Origin: a bacterium
Lineage (GTDB): Bacteria > AUK180
DNA: 10,193 nucleotides
Assembly: GCA_030622125.1 (NCBI GenBank)
Contig: JAUXGM010000081.1
Span: 1-10,193, forward strand
Direction of reading: 5' to 3'
Within the stretch, counting starts at the first letter, position 1. Each line of letters starts with the position of its first letter. The notes below the pieces were generated by a model. The model saw only the letters and a program-made list of their open reading frames with translations, had not been told where the DNA came from and did no database searches. The position numbers were made by a program, and so were the translations under genes. Positions 1-6,372 of the stretch are shown one piece after another.

Positions 1-1
1 A

Positions 2-361
2 GTACACCTAATACATGAAAAATTAAAACATATAGATTACGATAATTATGAGATTAATAAAATTGATAAATTAAAAACTATTAATAACTTAGGAAGAATA
101 AAAACTCAAAACTCTGAATACATAGTAGTTGGCTCACACCCTCTAACAATAATAAAAATTTCAAATTATAATATTAGTTATTATGTAAAGGATAATTATA
201 AATATTCACTTATACCTTACAAGATAAAAATAGTTGAAGGTAAATTGAAAGGAAATCACAACAGAAAAGGAAGTTATCTTAAAATATATTGCTATAAGAG
301 CTTTAAGGAAAAAGTAATTGTTAAATTTAATTTAAAGAACAATAAATTTATAGATGAATAA
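2..361 (+). CDS. 3' end of an unrecognised protein gene (5' end outside the window)
   Basis: An open frame enters at the left edge and runs 119 codons without a stop to TAA at 359-361. No start is needed inside the window, so this is read as the C-terminal part of a longer gene. The translated piece is rich in Lys, Asn, Ile and Tyr, with no signal peptide, clear membrane helix or motif that I recognise. Its second half alternates short hydrophobic and charged or aromatic stretches (ISYYVKDNYKYSLIPYKIKI, YLKIYCYKSF, KVIVKFNL), suggesting beta-strand structure. Base composition is as AT-rich as the next gene and lower in GC than the operon after 3052. No function is proposed. Because the sequence is AT-rich, chance open frames are less likely (stops are AT-rich), which supports a real gene. 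Confidence 0.6.
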   Translation, partial: VHLIHEKLKHIDYDNYEINKIDKLKTINNLGRIKTQNSEYIVVGSHPLTIIKISNYNISYYVKDNYKYSLIPYKIKIVEGKLKGNHNRKGSYLKIYCYKSFKEKVIVKFNLKNNKFIDE

Positions 362-428
362 AATGATTTATTTCTTCTTCAGTGTGAAATATAAAATAGT
401 TTATGATATAAAAAAACAGATAGGAGAA

Positions 429-466
429 AAAAAATGAAAGCACGGCAAACAATAATTAAACTTTTT
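429..466 (+). repeat. 38-bp direct repeat, copy 1 (gene-start-like)
   Basis: These 38 bases are identical to 1054-1091. The unit contains an ATG (434-436) and could encode MKARQTIIKLF. In this copy an AGGAG ribosome-binding site sits at 422-426, seven bases before the ATG, so it looks like a genuine translation start. The two copies bracket the membrane-protein gene. Confidence 0.9.
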
Positions 467-520
467 TATAAAAATTCATTAAAAGAATTAAAAAATGGAA
501 AAAAGAAAAAAAATAACTAA
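434..520 (+). CDS. Possible 28-codon ORF, or the true N-terminus of the next gene separated by a frameshift
   Basis: ATG at 434 has the best ribosome-binding site in this part of the window (AGGAG, 7-nt spacer). The frame gives MKARQTIIKLF, then a Lys/Asn-rich stretch, and stops at 518-520 just after a run of eight A's (506-513). The overlapping membrane-protein frame begins at 495 without a good ribosome site. Removing one A from the run would join the two into a single protein of about 204 residues. I therefore think this is either a short leader or upstream ORF, or the 5' part of one gene broken by an indel, slippage or a sequencing error. I cannot distinguish these from one sequence. Confidence 0.35.
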   Translation: MKARQTIIKLFYKNSLKELKNGKKKKNN

Positions 521-1049
521 AATATTTATAGTTGTAATCCTTATTTTTAAAATAATTACTCCTATTTTCATTTTAAGTGATAGATTATTTGTTAGTGAAA
601 CATATTTTCCTATTAAAGATTTATCAATATATCGTGAAGGAAATTTTATAAAAATTTCTAACAGTATTTTTTGGCATGCTCTGAAAATTAATAATGTCGG
701 GGGAAAATTTTATGATAGACTTAAAAAACAAAATAAAATAAAAATATATTATACAAAAGTTTACAAAATCCCGATTGGTATAGAAATTATGGGAATAGTT
801 TATAAAACAAAATCCTATAATCAATTCAATTTAATGTTTCTTTTTGGTGTTTTGCCCTTCATGTTCTTAAGTTATACTGATATCGAAATTCAAAAACCTG
901 ATCCTACTATTGAAATTCTCTCAGAGAAAAATGTTAAGGAATTAAATTTTAGGCATAAAGCTGGAAATTTAGTATATTATTTACTTGGGGTAGTTTTTAT
1001 ATTATTTTGTTTAATTCCAATTATAGGTTTTTTTATAGTATTATTTTAA
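495..1049 (+). CDS. Unrecognised membrane protein with three predicted helices
   Basis: The 184-residue product has a basic N-terminus (MEKRKKITK) followed by a hydrophobic segment at about 8-27, a soluble loop at about 30-108, a second hydrophobic segment at about 111-127, a short polar stretch with PDP, and a long hydrophobic C-terminus at about 158-183 ending at the stop. This fits an inner-membrane protein with most of its soluble part between helices 1 and 2. I do not recognise the family. ATG 495 is the first start in frame (a stop lies just upstream at 489-491), but it has only an A-rich leader and no convincing Shine-Dalgarno. Upstream start 434, in another frame, has a good one, so the 5' end is uncertain. 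The gene sits between two identical 38-bp repeats and is very AT-rich. Its neighbours (an unknown gene and a toxin-antitoxin pair) suggest an accessory locus. Confidence 0.65.
   Translation: MEKRKKITKIFIVVILIFKIITPIFILSDRLFVSETYFPIKDLSIYREGNFIKISNSIFWHALKINNVGGKFYDRLKKQNKIKIYYTKVYKIPIGIEIMGIVYKTKSYNQFNLMFLFGVLPFMFLSYTDIEIQKPDPTIEILSEKNVKELNFRHKAGNLVYYLLGVVFILFCLIPIIGFFIVLF
506..513 (+). other. A8 homopolymer, candidate slippage or frameshift site
   Basis: Eight consecutive A's lie where the 434 frame and the 495 frame overlap. Loss of one base here (or a +1 shift) would fuse the well-initiated upstream frame to the membrane-protein frame. Long A runs are prone to replication or transcription slippage and to sequencing indels. 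Confidence 0.35.
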
Positions 1050-1053
1050 AGTG

Positions 1054-1091
1054 AAAAAATGAAAGCACGGCAAACAATAATTAAACTTTTT
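1054..1091 (+). repeat. 38-bp direct repeat, copy 2
   Basis: Identical over 38 bases to 429-466 and starting 4 bases after the stop of the membrane-protein gene. This copy lacks the AGGAG ribosome site found before copy 1. Identity ends at 1091, and the abiE promoter begins about 20 bases later (1113). Confidence 0.9.
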
Positions 1092-1106
1092 AAAATTATT
1101 TTATAG
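1059..1106 (+). pseudogene. Truncated second copy of the repeated gene start
   Basis: From ATG 1059 the frame reads MKARQTIIKLF, then four more residues (KIIL), then TAG at 1104-1106. The first 11 residues match the product of the frame at 434. With so short an ORF and no ribosome site, the simplest view is that this is the remnant 5' end of a paralogue whose body was lost or replaced by the abiE module immediately downstream. Alternatively it is a non-coding repeat that happens to contain an ATG. Confidence 0.3.
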
Positions 1107-1112
1107 TAAAAC

Positions 1113-1141
1113 TTGACAAATGTATTTTATTTTAGTATAAT
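1113..1141 (+). promoter_or_regulatory. Consensus sigma70 promoter of the abiE pair
   Basis: TTGACA at 1113-1118 and TATAAT at 1136-1141 are separated by exactly 17 bases, a perfect match to the housekeeping promoter. Transcription would start around 1148-1150, inside the inverted repeat 1143-1163 and about 35 bases before the antitoxin ATG. Confidence 0.85.
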
Positions 1142-1168
1142 ATAGTGTATTAAAAATACACTAAAATA
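1128..1168. promoter_or_regulatory. Inverted-repeat operator over the abiE transcription start
   Basis: The core 1143-1163 is a perfect inverted repeat: TAGTGTATT, three A's, AATACACTA. A wider pair, TATTTTAGTATA (1128-1139) and TACACTAAAATA (1157-1168), is complementary with one mismatch and covers the -10 box. TGTATT also occurs at 1121-1126 in the spacer. AbiEi antitoxins are known to repress their own operon by binding inverted repeats near the promoter. The placement over the -10 box and start site fits that, although binding itself is inferred. Confidence 0.75.
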
Positions 1169-1183
1169 TAAGAGGGTAAAATT

Positions 1184-1945
1184 ATGATAGAAAAAGGTAA
1201 AAAATTGCAAAACTTATTAAGAATGCAAAAAGAGGGTGTACCTTTTTTTGCTTCTTATTTAAAAAATAAAGGATATCCCAAAGAACTTTTACGCTTGTAT
1301 ATAAAAAGCGGTTGGATAAAAAGATTAGATAGGGGAGTTTATATAGAATCAAATAATGAAATGACATTGGAAGGATTATTATTTGCTTTACAGCAACAAT
1401 TATCATTGAATATATTTCCAGCTGCTAAAACAGCTTTGGATTTACTGGGAGTAAGGCAATATGTTTTACAAGAAAATCATGAGTTTTTGGCTTTTTGCCA
1501 TAATACTCCCAACGAAATACCAAAGTTCGTGAAAGAAAATAATAATTTAAAAATAAAATATACAAAACTGTTTGATAATGAAAAATTAGGTTTAACACAG
1601 CTAAAAGGGAAATTACCGTTATATTTATCAAGTCGGGAAAGGGCAATATTGGAAACAGTTTATATGGTAAAAGATGCCGATGATTTTAAGGAAACTTATG
1701 AGTTGATAGAATTATTGCTTGATTTAAGAGGAGAATTATTACAAAATCTTTTATTGGCATGTAAATCTATAAAAACAAAGCGCTTATTTTTGTTTTTAGC
1801 AAAATATGTTAATCAACAATGGTTTAACTTGTTAAATATGAAAGCAATTAAGCTCGGTAAAGGTCCCCGTGAAATAATAAAAAATGGGATATATAATAAA
1901 GAGTTTATGATAACAATACCAAAGGATTTTTATGAATATCAATAA
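1184..1945 (+). CDS. abiEi: AbiEi-family antitoxin and autorepressor (type IV toxin-antitoxin)
   Basis: The 253-residue product has the usual layout of AbiEi antitoxins. An N-terminal winged-helix domain spans about residues 8-55, with the typical helix-turn-helix followed by GWIKRLDRGVYI (43-54). A larger C-terminal domain includes the segment with AAKTALDLLGVRQYVLQ (80-96), which corresponds to the conserved TAL-x-LLG region. In the family, the N-domain binds operator inverted repeats and the C-domain is needed to counter the toxin without a stable toxin complex. ATG 1184 has an AGAGGG ribosome site at 1171-1176, seven bases upstream. The gene ends 14 bases inside the next one, so antitoxin and toxin are translationally coupled. 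It follows a consensus promoter and a matching operator. Length is ordinary for the group. Assignment rests on domain pattern and partner gene. Function in phage defence is possible but not shown here. Confidence 0.88.
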   Translation: MIEKGKKLQNLLRMQKEGVPFFASYLKNKGYPKELLRLYIKSGWIKRLDRGVYIESNNEMTLEGLLFALQQQLSLNIFPAAKTALDLLGVRQYVLQENHEFLAFCHNTPNEIPKFVKENNNLKIKYTKLFDNEKLGLTQLKGKLPLYLSSRERAILETVYMVKDADDFKETYELIELLLDLRGELLQNLLLACKSIKTKRLFLFLAKYVNQQWFNLLNMKAIKLGKGPREIIKNGIYNKEFMITIPKDFYEYQ

Positions 1946-2843
1946 AAAATATTTTGAACAAGCAAAATTAATATTACGAGTTATACCAATAATTTTTGAA
2001 CACAATGTTTTTGCATTAAAAGGTGGTACCGCTTTGAATTTTTTTTATAAAAATTTGCCTCGTCTTTCTATTGATATTGATTTAACATATTTAAAAATAA
2101 ATAATAGAACAAGTGCAATTAGCGAAATAAATTCTGAGCTAAATTACTTTAAAGATAGGATTAGTAAAATTTTAGGTTTTAAAATTCAATATACAAAATC
2201 TCTAAAAAATCCAGTAGGTAAATTAATAGTTATGTCTGAAAAAGCAAGAATAAAAATAGAACCCAATCCGATAATAAGAGGGAATATATTACCAATCAGA
2301 TATATAAATTTAAGCAAAGAATCTCAAAATTTATTTGAATTGAATGTAAAAGCAAAATGTATAGATGAAAAAGAAATTATTGCAAGTAAAATGGTTGCAG
2401 CACTTGACAGACAACATCCACGTGACTTATTTGACATTATGCTATTAATAGACAAAAATGAAATTTCCGAGGACATAATCAATTTATTTATTATTTATGC
2501 TTTGCAATCACCACGACCATTAATTGAAATAATAAATCCCAAATTAAAAGAATTAAATCAAACATATAAAAATCATTTTATTGGAATGACTTTTGTGAAA
2601 ACTGATTTGGAAAAATTGATAAAAGTAAGAATAAAATTAATTGAAATGCTCAAAGAATCAATTACAAATGATCAAATTAAACTTTTTATTTCCTTTTATG
2701 AGCTAAATCCCAATTGGGATTTAATAACCTTTAAAAATATAGAAAAATTTCCAGGAATAAAATGGAAAATAACTAATTTAAAAAAAATATCCAAAACAAA
2801 AAGGAAAAAGGAATTGAATGATGTAATAAGTTATTTTGCATGA
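1932..2843 (+). CDS. abiEii: AbiEii-family nucleotidyltransferase toxin
   Basis: The 303-residue product carries the hallmark of AbiEii/AbiGii (DUF1814-type) nucleotidyltransferases: FALKGGTALNFFY (28-39) followed by LPRLSIDIDL (42-51). S46, D48 and D50 form the catalytic S-x-D-x-D, and IKIEPNP (107-113) supplies a third acidic residue. The family's second block is also complete: EIIASKMVAALDRQHPRDLFDI (148-169 region) with K153, R160, R164, D165 and D168. Related toxins transfer nucleotides from NTPs to targets such as tRNA acceptor ends and stop growth. The exact target here cannot be read from sequence. ATG 1932 overlaps the antitoxin gene by 14 bases and has AAAGGA just before it (1921-1926). 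All catalytic residues are present, so the toxin looks intact. The AT-rich composition matches the antitoxin and differs from the operon downstream, consistent with horizontal arrival. Confidence 0.9.
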   Translation: MNINKKYFEQAKLILRVIPIIFEHNVFALKGGTALNFFYKNLPRLSIDIDLTYLKINNRTSAISEINSELNYFKDRISKILGFKIQYTKSLKNPVGKLIVMSEKARIKIEPNPIIRGNILPIRYINLSKESQNLFELNVKAKCIDEKEIIASKMVAALDRQHPRDLFDIMLLIDKNEISEDIINLFIIYALQSPRPLIEIINPKLKELNQTYKNHFIGMTFVKTDLEKLIKVRIKLIEMLKESITNDQIKLFISFYELNPNWDLITFKNIEKFPGIKWKITNLKKISKTKRKKELNDVISYFA

Positions 2844-2875
2844 ATATAGATACACAGGGTTAAAATTTTTGTATT

Positions 2876-2903
2876 GCACGATTTCTCAATTGACCAATCG
2901 TGC
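2876..2903. other. 8-bp stem hairpin after the abiE pair
   Basis: GCACGATT (2876-2883) and AATCGTGC (2896-2903) are perfect complements with a 12-base loop. The position, 33 bases after the toxin stop, suits a transcription terminator or 3' stabiliser. No proper T-tract follows (TTTGGGTT), so intrinsic termination is uncertain. Confidence 0.5.
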
Positions 2904-2935
2904 TTTGGGTTAGGTGTAGTTCTTTTGAATGGTAT

Positions 2936-2967
2936 TTGCGTATTTGCGTAATTACGCAAATACGCAA
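2936..2967. repeat. Perfect 32-bp palindrome built from TTTGCGTA units
   Basis: TTGCGTATTTGCGTAA (2936-2951) is followed at once by its exact reverse complement (2952-2967), with no spacer. Each arm holds a tandem pair of the unit TTTGCGTA (2935-2942 and 2943-2950, mirrored on the other side). It could form a cruciform or RNA hairpin, or be a dimeric protein-binding site. It lies between the toxin gene and the nucleotidase promoter, about 36 bases before the -35 box. Confidence 0.9.
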
Positions 2968-3003
2968 TAAGGGATTTTGGAAATTGTTTAACTCGACAAA
3001 AAT

Positions 3004-3032
3004 TTGACAAAATAATCATTTTATTCTATAAT
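3004..3032 (+). promoter_or_regulatory. Consensus sigma70 promoter of the five-gene operon
   Basis: TTGACA (3004-3009) and TATAAT (3027-3032) are spaced by 17 bases. Transcription should start near 3039, giving a leader of only about 13 bases that holds AGGAG (3041-3045), six bases before the ATG at 3052. No comparable promoter is seen in the gaps between the next four genes, which supports one transcript. Confidence 0.85.
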
Positions 3033-3051
3033 AAAATAATAGGAGAAGAAT

Positions 3052-4755
3052 ATGAAGCGAAATCTTTTCATTATCATTCTTTTAATGATTTTTATTACAT
3101 CCGTTGCACAGGATGATACAATACATCTTGTATTACTCCATACGAATGATATCCACGGAAATGTGGGAGCATCAACTGCTTTTTGGATGAACCCCGAATT
3201 TCCACCGTTACTTGGCGGTGTTGCTTCAATTGCAACCTTGATAGAAGAGGTGAGAAAAGAGGCGTCGGAATCCGGAGCTTATGTTTTACTTATTGATGCC
3301 GGTGATATATGGCAGGGAACACCGGTCGGCGAGAAAACCGATGGTAAGGTAGTTTTGGATTATTTTGAAGCGGCAAAATATGATATGTGGATACTCGGAA
3401 ATCACGATTTTGATAAAGGAGTCGGTCTGGTAAAAGAGATGATCGCTTATTCAAAACCTCCTGTTATTACGGCAAATATACTTGATTCCGAAACCGGTGA
3501 ATTTCCCAATTGGGGAGGTGGCAATATCAAACCGTATATTATAAAAGAATACGGACCGATCAAAATAGGTATAATTGGAATAATTACCGATGATATGCCT
3601 ACATTGGAGCCGGAAAAAAACTTAGAAGGAATTAAATTTACCTTATCGGCTTCTACGATTATGAAATACCGGGACGAACTTAAAAGTAAGGGATGCGATA
3701 TTATCTTTGTTTCGGGTCATACCGGGATTTCCTACCATGTTCCGGAAAAATACAAGATATTGGTGGAATTTGAAAAAGAAGCAATTGCAAATGGTTTAAA
3801 ATACGGAACACCCGAGTATGTGGAATTTATATATAAAAAAAAGGGATTTGGACTCCAGGATCACGATCTTTCAGAATTAGTGCCCGGGATAGATGTTTTA
3901 ATAGGCGGTCATTCCCATACCGGCCTTTTCCCGCCTTATGAAGATCCTCGAAACCATACCCTTGTCGTTCAGGCATATTCAAAAGGATCTGCTCTTGGAA
4001 GATTGGATCTTTATATTGATAAAAAGCATAAAGCAATAATAAAATACAAAAGCACTAACTATACACCATTTGTTGATAGCTCTGCACCCGATAAAAAGAT
4101 AGAGGCAAAAATCAACAAATATATATATGAGAGCGAAAAAGATCTTAGAAATATAATTGCAGTCAGTAAAACTCCGATAACACGAGGGAACGATGAAACC
4201 CTTCTTGGAGGTATGATCGCTGATGCATTAAGAGAAGAATATAATGTTGACTTTGCACTATTTAATAGGGGAGGTATGCGAGCCGACCTTCCTGCCGGTG
4301 AAATAAGCGGAAAAGATGTATATAAAACCTTACCCTTTGGAAATACAGCAGTACTAATTGATATTCCCGGTAGAGATCTGATAACAATTCTCCAGATAGG
4401 TTTTTCCGGAAAAAGAAGGGATACGCAAATTTCCGGCGTCAAGGTGGTTTACAATCCGTCGTTTGAAACAAAAAATAAACTTTGTGATGCAAAATTTATA
4501 GATGGAACTCCAATAGAACTCGATAAGACCTATAAAATGGTTACTTCAAATTATCTTGCAGAAGGGGCGGTCGGCTATAACCCCTTTAAAAAATTGCCTC
4601 AGAAAAATACATTTACACCGATCAGGGATATTTTAGCTCATTATCTTGTAAATCACACTCCGATTGATAAAAAACTCGATGGCAGGATAAATCGAAATAA
4701 AACAGCCGAGATGAACCCTGAGTTCAAGAGCTTGCTTGAAAAAAAAGAAAAATAG
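3052..4755 (+). CDS. Exported UshA-type 5'-nucleotidase / metallophosphoesterase
   Basis: Residues 1-19 form a signal peptide (basic MKR, hydrophobic core, likely cut near SVA-Q), so the enzyme should act in the periplasm or outside. The calcineurin-like domain (about 24-340) has all metal ligands: D33 and H35 (TNDIHG), D85 (DAGDIWQG), N117/H118 (GNHD), H223 (GHTG), and H287/H289 (GGHSH). The C-terminal nucleotide-binding domain (about 365-550) has NRGGMR (405-410) and LPFGN (427-431), which bind the nucleoside in this family. The family hydrolyses 5'-nucleotides and, in UshA, UDP-sugars. Two oddities: about 45 residues are inserted between H223 and the PGIDVLIGGH motif, and the usual GGDGY near the base pocket reads GAVGY (505-509), so the Asp is missing. 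Substrate preference may therefore differ. It is first in the operon, behind its own consensus promoter, 12 bases before the cyclase gene. Confidence 0.92.
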   Translation: MKRNLFIIILLMIFITSVAQDDTIHLVLLHTNDIHGNVGASTAFWMNPEFPPLLGGVASIATLIEEVRKEASESGAYVLLIDAGDIWQGTPVGEKTDGKVVLDYFEAAKYDMWILGNHDFDKGVGLVKEMIAYSKPPVITANILDSETGEFPNWGGGNIKPYIIKEYGPIKIGIIGIITDDMPTLEPEKNLEGIKFTLSASTIMKYRDELKSKGCDIIFVSGHTGISYHVPEKYKILVEFEKEAIANGLKYGTPEYVEFIYKKKGFGLQDHDLSELVPGIDVLIGGHSHTGLFPPYEDPRNHTLVVQAYSKGSALGRLDLYIDKKHKAIIKYKSTNYTPFVDSSAPDKKIEAKINKYIYESEKDLRNIIAVSKTPITRGNDETLLGGMIADALREEYNVDFALFNRGGMRADLPAGEISGKDVYKTLPFGNTAVLIDIPGRDLITILQIGFSGKRRDTQISGVKVVYNPSFETKNKLCDAKFIDGTPIELDKTYKMVTSNYLAEGAVGYNPFKKLPQKNTFTPIRDILAHYLVNHTPIDKKLDGRINRNKTAEMNPEFKSLLEKKEK

Positions 4756-4767
4756 AATAGCATTGAT

Positions 4768-6372
4768 ATGCCGAAAAAAATAGTTTATTATGATCTTAAT
4801 AATGAATTTCATGAGTATGTCCTTAAAAAAAATTATATTACAATCGGCAGAAAAGAAGATAATGACATTGTTTTAAGGGATCTTTTTGTTTCAAGATATC
4901 ATTGTAATATCCTATTTGATAATAATCTTCATTCCATAATGGATAAAGGAAGTAAGTTCGGGACATTACTGAACAATGAAAAAATAGAAAAGGCAGTGTT
5001 AAAAAAAGGTGATGAGATAAAAATAGGGAATATTACATTTTACTTTATAGACGCCGATGAAAAATTCCAAAAAAAGAAGAGAACAAAAAGGCAAAAGGGA
5101 ATGGCTCTTGATTCAACAGATGAATTGGACCTTATTATATCATCTATCAGCGATTCCGAAGAAGATGTAAATACTGAGCGGTTAAATGAGGTCTTAAATA
5201 ATATTAAAATGAAGCAGATCGTTTATCAAAGGAAATTAAAAAATTATCAAGTAATGTATAGAGTTGGAACTATGATCAATTCCATCTTCGATTTTAATAT
5301 TCTTTTAAAGATGGTACTTGATCTTGCAATTGAAGTAATTGAAGGTGATCGTGGTTATATAATGTTAAGGGATTCAAATACGGGAAAAGATACGATCAGT
5401 GTCAATAAAAATATTGATAATCCCCAAAAATTTCTTTCAAGATCCATTATTAAAAAAATTGAAAAGGAAGAAAACCCTATCATTATAAATCAATCCGATT
5501 TGACAAGCAAAGATTATGGTGAAAGTGCTCTTATATCCAACATAAGTTCTGCTATAATGTCCCCGCTCTTAAATAAGGATATGGAATTTATGGGAATGAT
5601 CTATGTCGATAGAAAATTAAAATTTACCTCATTTAATGAAAATGATATAGATCTTTTGAAAATATTTTCTTCCTATGTTTCAATATCAATTGAAAATTCA
5701 CAATTATTTGATAAGGTTCGTGAAGAGGAGAAGATAAAGATCAATTTAAACAGGTATCTATCTCCGGCAATTGCAGATATGATCGCTAAATCAGTAGATA
5801 TTAAACTCGGCGGCAAGGAAATGGATATCTCAATTATGTTTATAGATATAAGGAATTTTACACCTATGTCGGAAAAATTAAAACCGAAAGAAGTTGTTTC
5901 ACTTTTAAATAATTTTTTTGAATTTACCGCTCAATACATATTTAAATACAATGGTACACTTGATAAATTTATTGGTGATTGTGTAATGACTATATACGGT
6001 GCACCGATTAATGACAAACTGCATGCAGATAATGCTGTCCAAACAGCACTTGATATAAAGAAAAATTTTTTAAAGCAATTTAAGAAAATGGCAAAAAAAG
6101 AGTATAATGTTGAATTGGATATCGGTATCGGTATAAATTCAGGTCCGGCAATTGTCGGCAACATCGGAACAAGTCAAAGAATGGATTTTACCGCAATATC
6201 GGATACCGTCAATACAGCAGAACGTCTGGAAAGCAACTCAAAAAATGCTTCTATTTACATCTCTGAATCTACAAAAAACAAATTAAAAGGAAAATATAAA
6301 ATAATATCAAAAGGAGAAATGAAACTTAAAGGAAAGGAAAATTTATTTAAGGTATTTGAGGTTGTTAAATGA
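4768..6372 (+). CDS. FHA-GAF class III adenylate cyclase
   Basis: Three domains are visible in 534 residues. An FHA phosphothreonine-binding domain (about 1-95) has GR (27-28), SRYH (42-45) and GT-xx-NN (65-70). After a charged linker comes a GAF sensor domain (about 160-313). A class III cyclase domain (about 350-534) follows, with metal aspartates D360 (FIDIRNFT) and D404 (KFIGD), purine-selecting K400 and D479 (AISD), and transition-state N482 and R486 (NTAER). The Lys/Asp pair is the adenylate-cyclase type, so ATP to cAMP is expected. There are no membrane helices, so it is cytoplasmic. The FHA domain suggests control by Ser/Thr phosphorylation and the GAF by a small ligand. Neither the kinase nor the ligand is visible here. 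The start is ATG 4768, 12 bases after the nucleotidase stop, with a weak ribosome site. Its end overlaps the next start as ATGA. Confidence 0.93.
   Translation: MPKKIVYYDLNNEFHEYVLKKNYITIGRKEDNDIVLRDLFVSRYHCNILFDNNLHSIMDKGSKFGTLLNNEKIEKAVLKKGDEIKIGNITFYFIDADEKFQKKKRTKRQKGMALDSTDELDLIISSISDSEEDVNTERLNEVLNNIKMKQIVYQRKLKNYQVMYRVGTMINSIFDFNILLKMVLDLAIEVIEGDRGYIMLRDSNTGKDTISVNKNIDNPQKFLSRSIIKKIEKEENPIIINQSDLTSKDYGESALISNISSAIMSPLLNKDMEFMGMIYVDRKLKFTSFNENDIDLLKIFSSYVSISIENSQLFDKVREEEKIKINLNRYLSPAIADMIAKSVDIKLGGKEMDISIMFIDIRNFTPMSEKLKPKEVVSLLNNFFEFTAQYIFKYNGTLDKFIGDCVMTIYGAPINDKLHADNAVQTALDIKKNFLKQFKKMAKKEYNVELDIGIGINSGPAIVGNIGTSQRMDFTAISDTVNTAERLESNSKNASIYISESTKNKLKGKYKIISKGEMKLKGKENLFKVFEVVK

Noticed and set aside
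377-407. Promoter upstream of the membrane-protein gene (TATGAT at 402-407)
   Set aside because: The -10-like hexamer is acceptable, but no TTGACA-like box lies at the right spacing, and such hexamers are common in AT-rich DNA.
429-1091. Insertion sequence bounded by the 38-bp repeats
   Set aside because: The repeats are direct, not inverted. The enclosed gene is a small membrane protein without transposase motifs, and no target-site duplication is seen.
2876-2967. Intrinsic terminator or tRNA-like element in the 208-bp spacer
   Set aside because: Neither the 8-bp stem nor the 32-bp palindrome is followed by a T-tract, and no cloverleaf with an acceptor and anticodon arm could be drawn.
4059-4442. 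127-codon open frame on the - strand
   Set aside because: It lies wholly inside the nucleotidase gene, whose + strand reading has intact catalytic motifs. The antisense frame shows no motif.
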